The notes under the pieces are model-generated. The model saw only the letters and a program-made list of their open reading frames with translations. It was not told where the DNA came from and ran no database searches. From NCBI RefSeq assembly GCF_008084145.1, contig NZ_VSDO01000004.1:758202-822201 (forward strand): a stretch of 64,000 nucleotides of DNA. The letters run 5' to 3'. Positions 24,176-32,840 of this stretch are shown in pieces. Positions within the stretch are counted from its first letter, which is position 1; each line of letters begins with the position of its first letter. Made by a program: the position numbers and the translations under genes. The stretch comes from Paenibacillus faecis. GTDB taxonomy: Bacteria; Bacillota; Bacilli; Paenibacillales; Paenibacillaceae.

Positions 24176-24676
24176 TTAGACCAAGGATAACGGGAGCACG
24201 AGGCCTTCCTTTAAAACGTCCACAAAGCGTTCCAGGAATGCCTGGTCCTGCTCGTCAAAGCGGCCTTTAAGCGGGCTGTCGATATCGAGGACGCCCAGCA
24301 GCTCTCCGTCCTTGACGATCGGAACGACGATTTCGCTGTTGGAAGCGGCATCGCAAGCAATATGTCCGGGAAACGCGTGGACGTCTTCGATTCGCAGCGT
24401 CTCCCGGCGTTCGGCGCTTGTTCCGCATACGCCTTTGCCGAGCGGAATACGGATGCAGGCGGGGAGTCCCTGGAACGGACCGAGCACAAGTTCGCGCCCG
24501 TCAAACAGGTAGAAACCTACCCAGTTAATGTCCCGCAAAAAGAAATGGAGCAGCGCCGAAGCGTTGGCCAGATTGGCGGCCGCGCTGCGCTCCCCGGCAA
24601 TTAGCGCTTGAAGCTGGGACAGAACCGCCCGCTGCTGTTCTTCACGGGGCCCCGTCGGTTGTTCGGCTTGAAACAT
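24176..24676 (-). CDS. Free methionine-(R)-sulfoxide reductase (GAF domain)
   Basis: 166 residues, a single GAF domain of the fRMsr/YtsP type. NWVGFYLFDGRELVLGPFQGLPACIRIPLGKGVCGTSAERRETLRIEDVHAFPGHIACDAASNSEIVVPI contains the three conserved cysteines (in LPAC, GVCG and HIAC) of the catalytic disulfide relay. It reduces free Met-R-SO with thioredoxin in the cytoplasm. It is monocistronic. Confidence 0.92.
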   Translation of the reverse strand: MFQAEQPTGPREEQQRAVLSQLQALIAGERSAAANLANASALLHFFLRDINWVGFYLFDGRELVLGPFQGLPACIRIPLGKGVCGTSAERRETLRIEDVHAFPGHIACDAASNSEIVVPIVKDGELLGVLDIDSPLKGRFDEQDQAFLERFVDVLKEGLVLPLSLV

Positions 24677-24795
24677 ATAGGGAATTCCTCCTTTGCGTAT
24701 ACCCCTATTATACCTGAATTCCCGTTGTTTCCGCGCTGATTGGCAGGGGTATATAAAAATTGAACGATTTAACGCCGGAAAGGGGAGTTCTTACC

Positions 24796-25098
24796 ATGCG
24801 CGCCGACGTGCAGAATTTGTTCATACGCATACAGATGCTTCATGAAGCCACACAGGGAGACCTCACGGTCAACGAAACGCTCACGCAACTGGAAGCACAG
24901 GGATACAAGGTGGGAGAACGCGAAGTAAAGCAGGAACTGGACCGCCTGACGGAAGACAATTTTCTGACCGCCCATAACGATGTGTATTCCATCACCGGCG
25001 CGGGTAGGGATGAGATAAAGGAAATACGTACGGTGCTCAAGCGCCTATGCGATGTGGTTCATCAAACGGAAAGCAAGGCCAAGGCCGGCTCTGCCTGA
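24796..25098 (+). CDS. Small winged-helix-like protein, unknown function
   Basis: 100 residues, all hydrophilic, with a helix-turn-helix-like pattern: LTVNETLTQLEAQGYKVGEREVKQELDRLTEDNFLTAHNDVYSITGAGRDEI reads as two helices, a recognition-like helix and a beta wing. It may bind DNA, but no family name can be given. The ATG at 24796 has GGGGAG upstream; an in-frame TTG at 24760 is less likely. A perfect terminator follows. Confidence 0.7.
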   Translation: MRADVQNLFIRIQMLHEATQGDLTVNETLTQLEAQGYKVGEREVKQELDRLTEDNFLTAHNDVYSITGAGRDEIKEIRTVLKRLCDVVHQTESKAKAGSA

Positions 25099-25101
25099 AC
25101 G

Positions 25102-25142
25102 AACAAGAACCGCCCGGTCCAAGTCCGGGCGGTTCTTGTTTT
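25102..25142 (+). terminator. Rho-independent terminator
   Basis: AACAAGAACCGCCCGG and CCGGGCGGTTCTTGTT form a perfect 16-bp stem with a 7-base loop and a T tail. Confidence 0.92.
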
Positions 25143-25265
25143 GGGTGCGCTGAATGCTGGCTAGTCACATTTGACAAAGTACGATAATTTTTTTCAAAAT
25201 TTTGAAAAAATTGTTTTTCGCATCATAAGCTAAAATGACGGGAAGAAGTCAAAGAAGGTGAACTT

Positions 25266-25496
25266 ATGCCCATCTCCTCGAACGGCTCCGCCCCAGGCCT
25301 GCGCCGTCCCAAGGTCAGCGCCGATTTATTGGACAAGATCGAGCATCTGCGCGCTGAATTGATGCATGCGGCCGATGAGACAAACTTTAATAGCGAGGCC
25401 GTCGTGGAGCTCAGCCAACGGCTGGATCATTACATCGTGCTGGCTCAGACGCAAATGCTCGGGAAATTAAGCGATTCGGGCCTCTCTCAGGAGTAG
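25266..25496 (+). CDS. Spo0E-family aspartyl-phosphate phosphatase
   Basis: 76 residues with the two-helix Spo0E pattern: IEHLRAELMHAADETNFNSEAVVELSQRLDHYIV, where SQxLDxxI is the family signature. Members dephosphorylate Spo0A~P and delay sporulation. AAGAAGGTG lies upstream of the ATG. The preceding 100 bases are AT-rich with TTTGACAAA, compatible with a regulated promoter. The 3' end overlaps the convergent hydrolase gene by 10 bases. Confidence 0.87.
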   Translation: MPISSNGSAPGLRRPKVSADLLDKIEHLRAELMHAADETNFNSEAVVELSQRLDHYIVLAQTQMLGKLSDSGLSQE

Positions 25497-26476
25497 GCTG
25501 CGGAATGCCGGGACTCTTGAACGTGGGAAGCCGCCGCGGGGTGGACATTCTCTTCCAATGCGTCCTGGATCAGGGCATGCACCTCTTCGGCATACCGGGC
25601 GGGGTTCACCCCGTAAGCGTTGGCATGCACGGCCCCTTCGACGAGCAGCAGCCGTTTGGGCTCAGGCTTGCGCTCATACAATTCCTCGCTCATATAGGTC
25701 GGAACATAGTTGTCGCGAGTTCCGTGCACGAACAACACCGGAATCCGACTTTTCTCCACCGCTTTTAGCGGACTTACCTGTTCCATCCGGAATCCGGCAA
25801 CGCGTTCCATACGTCTGTTCACGAGAGGCAAGAGCGGGAAGGACGGAAGTTTGTTCAGTACGCTTATCTGATGGCGCATCAACCGGGTCAGATCGGAATA
25901 TGGACAGTCGGCGACCACGAATTTCACATGCGGATCCGCAATGGCCAAATATTCCAACACGGTTCCTCCGCCCAGCGATTGCCCGTGCAAGCCGATGACG
26001 CAATCGTCCCCATACTGCTCCAGCAGCCAGTTAACCCAGCACTGCACATCGTATTTTTCGTAATAACCATAGGTGGTATACGTGCCTTGACTGTTTCCGT
26101 GCCTGCGCTGATCGATCAGCAGCAGATTGAAGCCCTCTTGTTCAAACATATCGATATATTGGGTGGATACATGAAGGGAAACGGTATACCCGTGCACGAT
26201 AATTACCCACTTGTTTACGCCGGGATGGGGCTCCACGATGTAGCCGCTTAGCTTTAAACCGTCCTTGGAGGTGATGGTTACCTCCCTTTTGTTCAGAGTG
26301 TTAAAGCGTTCCCGGGTAAATACGCCCGAGCCTTCAAGATAATCGAAAATGCTCTCGAACGTTTGAAGCTTCATTTGGGTAATTTGCCGGAAGGCAAACC
26401 GCGTAATGCCGTTAACCGCCAACAGCAAAAGCAATACCGCGAGGATCAGAATCGAGTACATCATAAGTTGTGACAA
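25487..26476 (-). CDS. Membrane-anchored alpha/beta hydrolase (YqkD-like)
   Basis: 329 residues. An N-terminal membrane helix (1-25) is followed by an alpha/beta hydrolase domain with VIIVHGYTVSLH (oxyanion), GLHGQSLGGGT (nucleophile serine ~155), VHGTRDNYVP (Asp) and EGAVHANAY (His). Length and motifs match YqkD/prolyl-oligopeptidase-like proteins of Bacillales. Substrate unknown. It is convergent with, and slightly overlapping, the Spo0E-like gene. Confidence 0.83.
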   Translation of the reverse strand: MSQLMMYSILILAVLLLLLAVNGITRFAFRQITQMKLQTFESIFDYLEGSGVFTRERFNTLNKREVTITSKDGLKLSGYIVEPHPGVNKWVIIVHGYTVSLHVSTQYIDMFEQEGFNLLLIDQRRHGNSQGTYTTYGYYEKYDVQCWVNWLLEQYGDDCVIGLHGQSLGGGTVLEYLAIADPHVKFVVADCPYSDLTRLMRHQISVLNKLPSFPLLPLVNRRMERVAGFRMEQVSPLKAVEKSRIPVLFVHGTRDNYVPTYMSEELYERKPEPKRLLLVEGAVHANAYGVNPARYAEEVHALIQDALEENVHPAAASHVQESRHSAAYS

Positions 26477-26696
26477 CCTCCTATCCCATTTCCGTCTGTA
26501 TTGTGGTGCCGCAACCGCAAAAGGTCTTTTGTAAATAGTATCACCGAAAGAATGCGAAGAAAATCGCGATGACTGTATTTTTTATGTAAACGAGGCTTGG
26601 ATATGGGGGATTTTGACGTTGGCCGGTCAGGTATGGTTAGATAAAATAGGACTATTGCGGTCTAATATTATATGGATATTTCAGGAATCGGAGGAG

Positions 26697-27290
26697 ATGG
26701 AGTTGTTTAAATGCGGCGGTGAAATACCGGTGCTGGAGAGTGAAAGACTGCGGCTGCGGCGGATGGAGCGGGAAGACGGTCCGGCATTGCACAAGTTTTG
26801 GAGTGATCCGGAGGTGGTCCGGTATATGAATATCCCTCCGTTTGCTTCCATCGAAGACACTCATCAGATGATCGACCTGTTGAACGGTCTGGCCGAGAGT
26901 GAGGATGCGATGCGCTGGGCGATCGAATTAAAGGAAACCGGACAGGTGATCGGAAGCTGCGGTTTTAATACTTGGGAACTGGCGGGAGCCTTCCGGGGAG
27001 AAATCGGCTACGATTTGGGGCAAGAGTTCTGGGGCAGCGGCTACATGTCCGAAACGCTGCGCACGGTCATCCGGTACGGCTACGAGACGATGGGGCTGAA
27101 CCGGATTGAAGCGCTGGTTGACCCGCGGAACGAAGCTTCGCGCAAGCTGCTTGCCGCGCTGGGTTTTCAGGAGGAGGGACTGCTTCGGGAATACCAGAAG
27201 ACCGAGGAAGGTTTCGTTGACCTGATTATGTACTCATTGCTGAAAAAAGATTACGACCGGCGCTTAAACTCGGGGGGCGCGAATGTATGA
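26697..27290 (+). CDS. GNAT-family acetyltransferase (RimJ/RimL type)
   Basis: About 197 residues with the Acetyltransf_3 pattern: LESERLRLRRMEREDGPALHKFWSDPEVVRYMNIPPF, GSCGFNTWE, EIGYDLGQEFWGSGYMSETLRTVIRYGYETMGLNRIEALVDPRNEASRKLLAALGFQEEGLLRE. It acetylates an N-terminus or small amine using acetyl-CoA. GGAGG lies very close to the ATG at 26697, so a TTG two codons later is also possible. The stop overlaps the ecfT start, though the functions look unrelated. Confidence 0.88.
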   Translation: MELFKCGGEIPVLESERLRLRRMEREDGPALHKFWSDPEVVRYMNIPPFASIEDTHQMIDLLNGLAESEDAMRWAIELKETGQVIGSCGFNTWELAGAFRGEIGYDLGQEFWGSGYMSETLRTVIRYGYETMGLNRIEALVDPRNEASRKLLAALGFQEEGLLREYQKTEEGFVDLIMYSLLKKDYDRRLNSGGANV

Positions 27291-28039
27291 CGGCGGCGGC
27301 CAAGGATGACCCGCTTCAGCTCCTGGATCCGCTCAGCAAGCTGGTGTCCTTGTTCTGCATCGCCGTGTTGGCCATGCATTGGGACAGGCCGCTGCCGTTA
27401 GTCCTTATGCTGGCGCTACTGCTGGCCGTTGCTCGCTATGGGGCGGGTATGACCTGGCGCCGCCTCTCCAAACGGATGGCTTATATCGCCATATTCGGCT
27501 TGCCGCTGCTGCTGCTCACCGCATTGGCGGCGCCTCCGAGCGGGGCCGTCCTCGAGGTGGGGCCGATCCGCTTGTCGGAGGGCCCGGTCGCTTACGCCGC
27601 GGCGATTACGCTGCGGATGTTTTGCCTGTTTCTGTCGTCCCTGATTTATATCGAGTCCACCGATCCGCAGGACTTCGTCGTGATGATGACGATTCGGCTG
27701 AGGCTGCCATACCGCTTCGCTTTCGGGGTTTCGATGGCGTTGACCTTTCTGCCGATGCTGGAAGCGGAAGGCAGAAGTGCGGCGGAAGCCCGCAAAATCC
27801 GCTACGGAAGGAAGCCGCGGGGATTCGGGGAGCGCGTCGAGAACTGGCGCGGCAATGTGACCGCGGTTTTTACCGGGGCGGTCCGGAGAATCGAACAAAC
27901 GGCCGGTTCCATGGAGGCCAAGGGTTTTGGCGCATTTCGGCACCGGACCTTTTTGCGGGAAGCGCGCATATCGGCGGGGGGATATGCGGTCATGCTGCTG
28001 AGCGTTACGGGGGCGTCGCTGCTGTTGTGGATTTCCTAA
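27287..28039 (+). CDS. ecfT: ECF transporter transmembrane protein EcfT (YkoC type)
   Basis: 250 residues, CbiQ/EcfT family. Five or six membrane helices are followed by the cytoplasmic coupling region with EAEGRSAAEARKIRYGRK and RRIEQTAGSMEAKGFG, the two Ala-Arg-Gly-like motifs that contact the ATPases. The start overlaps the GNAT stop. It works with the S component at 28132 and the double ATPase at 28735, although these have their own promoter. Confidence 0.9.
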   Translation: MTAAAKDDPLQLLDPLSKLVSLFCIAVLAMHWDRPLPLVLMLALLLAVARYGAGMTWRRLSKRMAYIAIFGLPLLLLTALAAPPSGAVLEVGPIRLSEGPVAYAAAITLRMFCLFLSSLIYIESTDPQDFVVMMTIRLRLPYRFAFGVSMALTFLPMLEAEGRSAAEARKIRYGRKPRGFGERVENWRGNVTAVFTGAVRRIEQTAGSMEAKGFGAFRHRTFLREARISAGGYAVMLLSVTGASLLLWIS

Positions 28040-28059
28040 GACAAATTGCAAAAAAGACC

Positions 28060-28107
28060 TTGACGAATCTTTATTGTCAACCTATATTTTATCAATAGGT
28101 TGACAAT
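28060..28107 (+). promoter_or_regulatory. Promoter with BirA-box-like operator
   Basis: TTGACG (28060-28065), a 17-base spacer and TATATT (28083-28088). Over the -10 lies ATTGTCAACC-N15-GGTTGACAAT (28073-28107), perfect 10-base arms with a 15-base centre. Arms and spacing resemble the biotin repressor operator (TTGTwAACC-N14..16-GGTTwACAA) with one substitution per arm. Another dimeric repressor cannot be excluded. Confidence 0.65.
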
Positions 28108-28131
28108 GAGGTTGGAGAGGGAGGAACTGCA

Positions 28132-28734
28132 ATGAAAGAAGCTGGAAAGAAAAAAGGGTTTAGTTGGTCCGCGTTCACTACGCTGGATATCGTGTTGATG
28201 GCGATGCTGGCCGCGGCCAACGCCGTTTTGACGGTTTACATATCGCCGGTGAATCAGGCGCTGAACGGGATCGGAGGTCCTATCGCGACCTCGACCATCA
28301 CCGGTCTGTACATGGTCTATGGACTCCTTGCCTGTTACATCATCCGCAAACCGGGGACGGCGGTGATTACCTTCGGAATCGGCGCGGTGGTCCAAGCGTT
28401 TATGGGGACGGCTTACGGAATCGCTTCCTGCTTTGTGGCGGCCGGCTGTTACATGGTCGTGGCGGAGACGATCTTTGCCGCTTTTCGGTACCGGAAGTGG
28501 AATCTGCCGATTATGCTGCTGGTTGGAGGGGCCATGGTACCGATTTGGTTTTTCTTCGCGGCCCGGATGTTCGGCTATATGAAATGGGGCACCGATATTC
28601 TTCTTATCGCCCTGGCGGTTCGGATTTTAAGCGGGATTGTCCTATGCGGCCTGCTGTCCAAGCTTCTGGGCGACGCCCTTTCCCGCAGTGGGCTGCTGCG
28701 GAGGTTTGCGGTGCATCGGGGAGCAGAGGGCTAA
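28132..28734 (+). CDS. ykoE: ECF transporter substrate-specificity component, YkoE family
   Basis: 200 residues, five or six membrane helices. GIGGPIATSTITGLYMVYGLLACYIIRKPGTAVITFGIGAVVQAFMGTAYGI matches YkoE, the S component assigned to thiamine or its precursor HMP from its association with TPP riboswitches. No TPP riboswitch (CTGAGA...) is seen here; instead the promoter carries a BirA-box-like palindrome, so the substrate is uncertain. The ribosome site is GGGAGG. The ATPase gene follows immediately. Confidence 0.85.
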   Translation: MKEAGKKKGFSWSAFTTLDIVLMAMLAAANAVLTVYISPVNQALNGIGGPIATSTITGLYMVYGLLACYIIRKPGTAVITFGIGAVVQAFMGTAYGIASCFVAAGCYMVVAETIFAAFRYRKWNLPIMLLVGGAMVPIWFFFAARMFGYMKWGTDILLIALAVRILSGIVLCGLLSKLLGDALSRSGLLRRFAVHRGAEG

Positions 28735-30267
28735 ATGGACCCGGCAACCGCCATATGGCTTGAAAACGTGACTTACGCTTATGAGCAGGGCTCACGGAGC
28801 GTCATCGACGGCCTTTCCCTGAGGGTCCGGACGGGGGAGTGGGTTACGGTGTGCGGCGCGAGCGGCAGCGGCAAGTCGGCCTTGGCCGGCCTGCTTAGCG
28901 GGTATTTGCCGCGGTCCGGCGGCGGCCACCGGGAAGGCCGGATCGAGGTGGACGGGCTGGACCCGGCAACGGCGGCGATCGCGGATCTGGCGAGCCGGAT
29001 CGGGCTGGTGTTCCAGGACCCGGATGCCCAGCTTGTCCAAGGACTGGTGGAGGACGAGGCGGCCTTCGGCCCGGAAAATCTGTGCCTGCCACCCGACGTG
29101 ATCCGGCGTCGGGTGGACGAAGCCCTGCGGGACGTGGAGCTGCTGGAGCGCCGCCGGGACAAGGTGCACGAGCTGTCCGGTGGAGGGCGTCAGCGCGCGG
29201 CGATCGCGTCCGTGCTGGCGCTTGAGCCGCCGATCCTCGTGCTCGACGAGGCGGCGGCGAATCTGGACGCCGGCGGTCGGCGGCGTCTGCTGGCGCTGCT
29301 GCGCCGGCTGCACCAGGCGGGCCGGACCCTGGTGACGGTGACGGGGCGGCTCGACGAGCTCGCCCTGGCCGCGCCGCGGCTGGTTGTGCTCGATGCCGGC
29401 CGCGTCGTGCTCGACGGGCCGGTTGAGCCGCTGCTGCGCGAGCACCGCGGGCGGCTCGCGCGGTTGGGCCTGCTGCCGGCGGAGACGCGGGTCTCCGCGG
29501 CGGCAGCGCCCGCGGCCGCGGCTTTGCGCGCGGCGCGAGCGGACGCTTCGCCGCCGCTGCTGGAGATTCGCGGCCTTTCCTTTGCCTATGGCGAAGGCAA
29601 AAGGGCCGCGCGGCGGCGGAGCGGCGCCCTCCCCGCAGGGCCTTGCGCCCTGCGGGACGTGTCGATGCGGATATGCCCGGGGGAATGGCATATCCTGCGG
29701 GGGGAGAACGGGTCCGGCAAGACCACGTTGTCCCGGCTCATTCTGGGACTGCTCCCGGCCCCCGCCGGAGCCGTCTTCTGGCAAGGGCGGGATGCTTCCC
29801 GCCTGTCGGTCTACGATCTGGCCGCCGAGATTGGCTATGTGTTTCAGCATCCGGAGCAGCAATTCGTCGCCGCGAAGGTGCTGGACGAACTGCTCTTCGG
29901 ACCGCGCCGCGCGCTGCGGCTGCGGGCGAAGGAGCCGACGCCCGAGCCGCTCCTGCGGCAGGCGGCCGAGCTGCTGCGGCAGATCGGCCTCGCAGGCCGG
30001 GAGAGCGAGTCGCCGTATGTGCTGAGCGGCGGTGAGAAGCGCCTGCTCAGCGCGGCCGCGGGGTTGATGTCCGGCAAGCGGTTGATCGTGCTGGACGAGC
30101 CGACGGCCGGAACCGATTACGCCGGCGCCCGGCTGCTTTCGCGTCTGTGCAGGGAGGCTGTGGCCCAGGGAAAGTCGATTTTGATGATCACCCATGAACC
30201 GGAGTTTTTTGCCGGGGAACCGACCCGCATTTGGACGATGGAGAAGGGGCGTTTACGGGAATATTAG
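28735..30267 (+). CDS. ECF transporter double ATP-binding protein (YkoD type)
   Basis: 510 residues with two fused ABC ATPase halves. Half 1: Walker A GASGSGKSA, Q-loop FQDPDAQLV, signature LSGGGRQRAAIAS, Walker B ILVLDEAAANLD. Half 2: Walker A GENGSGKTT, FQHPEQQFV, signature LSGGEKRLLSAAAG, Walker B LIVLDEPTAGTD. Half 1 has alanine after DEA and lacks the usual switch histidine (VTVTGRLDEL), so only one site may be fully active. It is very GC-rich (28.8-30.1 kb). It starts right after the ykoE stop. Confidence 0.9.
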   Translation: MDPATAIWLENVTYAYEQGSRSVIDGLSLRVRTGEWVTVCGASGSGKSALAGLLSGYLPRSGGGHREGRIEVDGLDPATAAIADLASRIGLVFQDPDAQLVQGLVEDEAAFGPENLCLPPDVIRRRVDEALRDVELLERRRDKVHELSGGGRQRAAIASVLALEPPILVLDEAAANLDAGGRRRLLALLRRLHQAGRTLVTVTGRLDELALAAPRLVVLDAGRVVLDGPVEPLLREHRGRLARLGLLPAETRVSAAAAPAAAALRAARADASPPLLEIRGLSFAYGEGKRAARRRSGALPAGPCALRDVSMRICPGEWHILRGENGSGKTTLSRLILGLLPAPAGAVFWQGRDASRLSVYDLAAEIGYVFQHPEQQFVAAKVLDELLFGPRRALRLRAKEPTPEPLLRQAAELLRQIGLAGRESESPYVLSGGEKRLLSAAAGLMSGKRLIVLDEPTAGTDYAGARLLSRLCREAVAQGKSILMITHEPEFFAGEPTRIWTMEKGRLREY

Positions 30268-30275
30268 AAGAAGTG

Positions 30276-30323
30276 GGCAGCAGAGACCGGAGCGTTTGTC
30301 CGGGACATGCTGCCTTTCTTTTT
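30276..30323 (+). terminator. Rho-independent terminator
   Basis: GGCAGCA and TGCTGCC close a longer, partly paired loop (ACCGG/CCGGG), followed by a T-rich run. Confidence 0.7.
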
Positions 30324-30388
30324 AATAAGGCTTCCTTTATAATAGTACTCTTGTGAAAACCCGAACGGGAGAGAAAGGAAGTTATGTT

Positions 30389-31876
30389 GTGGTTACCGAC
30401 ATGAAAAGAAAGTATATTTTGATCGGTTTGCTGTTATCCACGTTTTTGGCCGCGATCGAAGGGACCGTCATCGGTCCGGCAGGCCCCCGGATCGTCGGCG
30501 ATCTGGGCGGGGTCGAGCTGCTCAGCTGGGTGTTTACCGCTTATCTGCTGACGATGGCGGTATCGACGCCGATTTTTGGCAAAATCAGCGACCTATACGG
30601 CAGAAAACCGGTGTTTGTGATCGGTTCGGTACTGTTTTTGCTGGGCTCGGTGCTGTCGGGGATGGCCCAGAGCATGGAGCAGTTAATCTTATATCGGGCG
30701 ATCCAGGGCATCGGGGCCGGCGCTTTGACGCCGGTGACCTTTACGATTATCGGCGATATTTACTCGATGGAAGAGCGGGCGAAGGTTCAGGGCTGGATCA
30801 GCTCGGTATGGGGAATTTCATCGCTCGTCGGACCGCTGCTCGGCGGTTATTTTGTCGATTCGTTGAATTGGCGCTGGGTGTTCGGATTTAATGTTCCGTT
30901 CGGACTGGTGTCGTTGATTTTTATCATTAAGTATTTGAAAGAACAGCGGGAGCCGCGTAAGGTCAAAATCGACTACGCGGGCGCGCTCACGTTTACGGTC
31001 GGGGTTACGGCGCTATTGTTCGGCCTGGCTACGGGCGGCCAGCAAATTGCCTGGAACTCGCCGCTTCTGATCGGGCTGCTGATCGTGGCGGGGATTTCGC
31101 TGGTCCTCTTTTTCATCATCGAAAAACGTGCCGAAGAGCCGCTGGTTCCTTTAAAGCTGTTCCGGATCCGGGATATTGCTTATTCCAATGTGGCGAGTTT
31201 TCTGGCCAGCGCCCTGCTGATCGGCCTGACCTCTTACCTGCCGTTGTTTGTGCAGGGAGTGCTTGGGGAGAACGCCACGATTTCGGGACTGGTGCTGGCG
31301 CCGATGTCGATCAGCTGGATGCTCGGGTCCGTGCTCGGCTCCCGCTGGATTATCAGCCGGGGCTCGCGGATGACCTCGCTGATCGGTATGTGCATTATCG
31401 CCCTGGGGGCCGTAGGAATGGCTTTCATCAACGACAACACGCCGATCTTCGTCATGTTGATCTTCAATGCGCTATACGGGCTCGGTTTCGGGTTCTCGTT
31501 CTCCGTGTTCACCATCATCGCGCAATCTTCCGTCAATTATGATCTGCGGGGAGCTTCCAACGCGCTCAATTCGTTCGTGCGGTCGATCGGCCAGACGATT
31601 GCCGTAACGGTGTTCGGGGCGCTGATCAACCTCGGCATTGTATCGCGGACTTCCAGCGGAACGGCTTCGGGCATCCCGGTGACCCAGGAGGACATCAACA
31701 ACCTGCTGTCGCCGGAAAAAGTCCACCTGCTGCCCCAAGAACTGTGGGACGAGCTGAGGCATGTGCTGGGCGGGAGCTTGCATGTCCTGTTCATCATTAT
31801 GGCCGTCATCGCCGTTTTCGGCGTGGTGTCCACTCTCGGATTGCGGAGTAAGGCCCCGGAACCCGAAGAGGTATAA
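30389..31876 (+). CDS. MFS drug exporter, DHA2 family (14 helices)
   Basis: 496 residues. The first helix contains LLLSTFLAAIEGTVIGPAGPRIVGDLGG (DHA2 motif D1), then ISDLYGRKPVFVIG (motif A), LYRAIQGIGAGALTPVTF (motif B) and GPLLGGYFVDSLNWRWVFGFNVPFG (motif C of antiporters). There are 14 hydrophobic segments, as in LmrB/EmrB. The GTG at 30389 has AAAGGAA 7 bases upstream; an ATG four codons on and a GTG at 30353 are alternatives. It probably acts as a proton-driven exporter of toxic compounds. Confidence 0.85.
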   Translation: MVTDMKRKYILIGLLLSTFLAAIEGTVIGPAGPRIVGDLGGVELLSWVFTAYLLTMAVSTPIFGKISDLYGRKPVFVIGSVLFLLGSVLSGMAQSMEQLILYRAIQGIGAGALTPVTFTIIGDIYSMEERAKVQGWISSVWGISSLVGPLLGGYFVDSLNWRWVFGFNVPFGLVSLIFIIKYLKEQREPRKVKIDYAGALTFTVGVTALLFGLATGGQQIAWNSPLLIGLLIVAGISLVLFFIIEKRAEEPLVPLKLFRIRDIAYSNVASFLASALLIGLTSYLPLFVQGVLGENATISGLVLAPMSISWMLGSVLGSRWIISRGSRMTSLIGMCIIALGAVGMAFINDNTPIFVMLIFNALYGLGFGFSFSVFTIIAQSSVNYDLRGASNALNSFVRSIGQTIAVTVFGALINLGIVSRTSSGTASGIPVTQEDINNLLSPEKVHLLPQELWDELRHVLGGSLHVLFIIMAVIAVFGVVSTLGLRSKAPEPEEV

Positions 31877-31922
31877 AAGCCTGCCCTCCTCCGCACCATA
31901 ACGGGAAAGGGGAGGTGTTAGC

Positions 31923-32267
31923 ATGAATGAGGAATTGACACTGGACCAAAGCTCGCTTGTCCATGCCTGGCAGCGGCAGTTGCCGGAGTATTTGAATCCG
32001 GGCGACTCGGCCCGGGTGGAGGCGGATCTCGGGAACCCGCGGGGACTGCGGATTCATATCGATGCGGCGGGACGGCAGTTTTACTCTTTCGATTTTGAAT
32101 GTTCTTATATGGACCAGCGCGAGGTTCGCGTGGAATTGGTCGATGTGGAGAAGGACGGGCAGACCGTCAATGAGCGGAGCGAAAAAATCCAGGAGATGAC
32201 TTCGGACTATGTCCGTCATCTTCATGAATGTGCGCAAGCTCTCCACCGGCTCACCAAATCGACATAG
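31923..32267 (+). CDS. Conserved small soluble protein, unknown function
   Basis: 114 residues, acidic and hydrophilic. No motif is recognised. It has alternating beta strands (RIHIDAAGRQFYSFDFECSYMDQREVRVELVDVEK) and a C-terminal helix (RSEKIQEMTSDYVRHLHECAQALHRL). An excellent ribosome site (GGGGAGG) and normal codon use support a real gene. It is followed 18 bases on by the 57-residue gene, so the two are probably cotranscribed. Confidence 0.7.
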   Translation: MNEELTLDQSSLVHAWQRQLPEYLNPGDSARVEADLGNPRGLRIHIDAAGRQFYSFDFECSYMDQREVRVELVDVEKDGQTVNERSEKIQEMTSDYVRHLHECAQALHRLTKST

Positions 32268-32285
32268 GAAAGGGAGGACAGCCGA

Positions 32286-32459
32286 ATGACGCGTGTCAAA
32301 GGATCCGCCGACAAAAACCTGAGCAATGTCGTTCAGGATTTGGACCGCTCCCCGGTCAACAGCCAGGAGGCGCAGCAGATGCAGCAGGATATCAACGACC
32401 AGAAGCGTGCGGACGCCCGCCATCATCACAAGGCCAAAGATATGGACCCTACTCATTAA
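32286..32459 (+). CDS. Small hydrophilic protein (57 aa), unknown function
   Basis: MTRVKGSADKNLSNVVQDLD..., ending KAKDMDPTH. It is rich in Asp, Gln, Lys and His (RHHHK), lacks cysteine and hydrophobic stretches, and is predicted to be mostly helix or disordered. GGGAGG lies 8 bases before the ATG, and a terminator follows 23 bases after the stop. In character it resembles the 73-residue protein at 52484 and other small Bacillales spore-associated proteins, but no name can be given. Confidence 0.7.
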   Translation: MTRVKGSADKNLSNVVQDLDRSPVNSQEAQQMQQDINDQKRADARHHHKAKDMDPTH

Positions 32460-32481
32460 GCGGATTTCGGATTACAAGACA

Positions 32482-32509
32482 AGGCTGCCCCAAGGGGCGG
32501 CCTGTTTTG
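32482..32509 (+). terminator. Rho-independent terminator
   Basis: AGGCTGCCCC and GGGGCGGCCT pair around AA, followed by GTTTTGT. Confidence 0.75.
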
Positions 32510-32514
32510 TGTCC

Positions 32515-32830
32515 GCGGCTGCCGCGGCTGACCGTATCTCCCCTCAGATCTGTTCCTGCTAACAGATCCGTTCGCAGTTGACCACCACATCTGTTCGCAG
32601 TTAACCAATACATCTGTCCGCAACTGTGAATTCCTGCAAATCTGCAGGCTTTTTCACCGGATGAGGCCCGAAAATCGGAAATTCCTGCAAATCTGCAGGT
32701 TTTTATTCATAGAACCCCTCTAACCCCTGACTCCGCAGAAAATTCCTGCACTATCGCATCTTTTTTAAAACATGCCCCTCCGACTGGCCGAAATTCCTGC
32801 AGATTTGCATCTTTTTAAACCTGGCCATTT
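32515..32830. repeat. Gene-free repeat stretch with CCTGCA palindromes
   Basis: First come three short direct repeats of CATCTGTTCGCAGTTAACC-like sequence (32545-32627). Then the AATTCCTGCAAATCTGCAGG family: perfect at 32633 and 32684, degenerate at 32743 and 32795 (CCTGCAGATTTGCATC), each followed by a T run. No reading frame here has coding character. Confidence 0.7.
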
Positions 32831-32840
32831 GATTCCAGGC

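Noticed and set aside
27100..28131. TPP riboswitch before the YkoE-type genes
   Set aside because: No CTGAGA...ACCTGATC-like core was found upstream of ecfT or ykoE; only the palindromic operator is present.
28792..30195. Minus-strand open frame (467 codons) opposite the double ATPase gene
   Set aside because: The plus strand carries both full sets of ABC motifs; the minus frame is a product of very high GC content.
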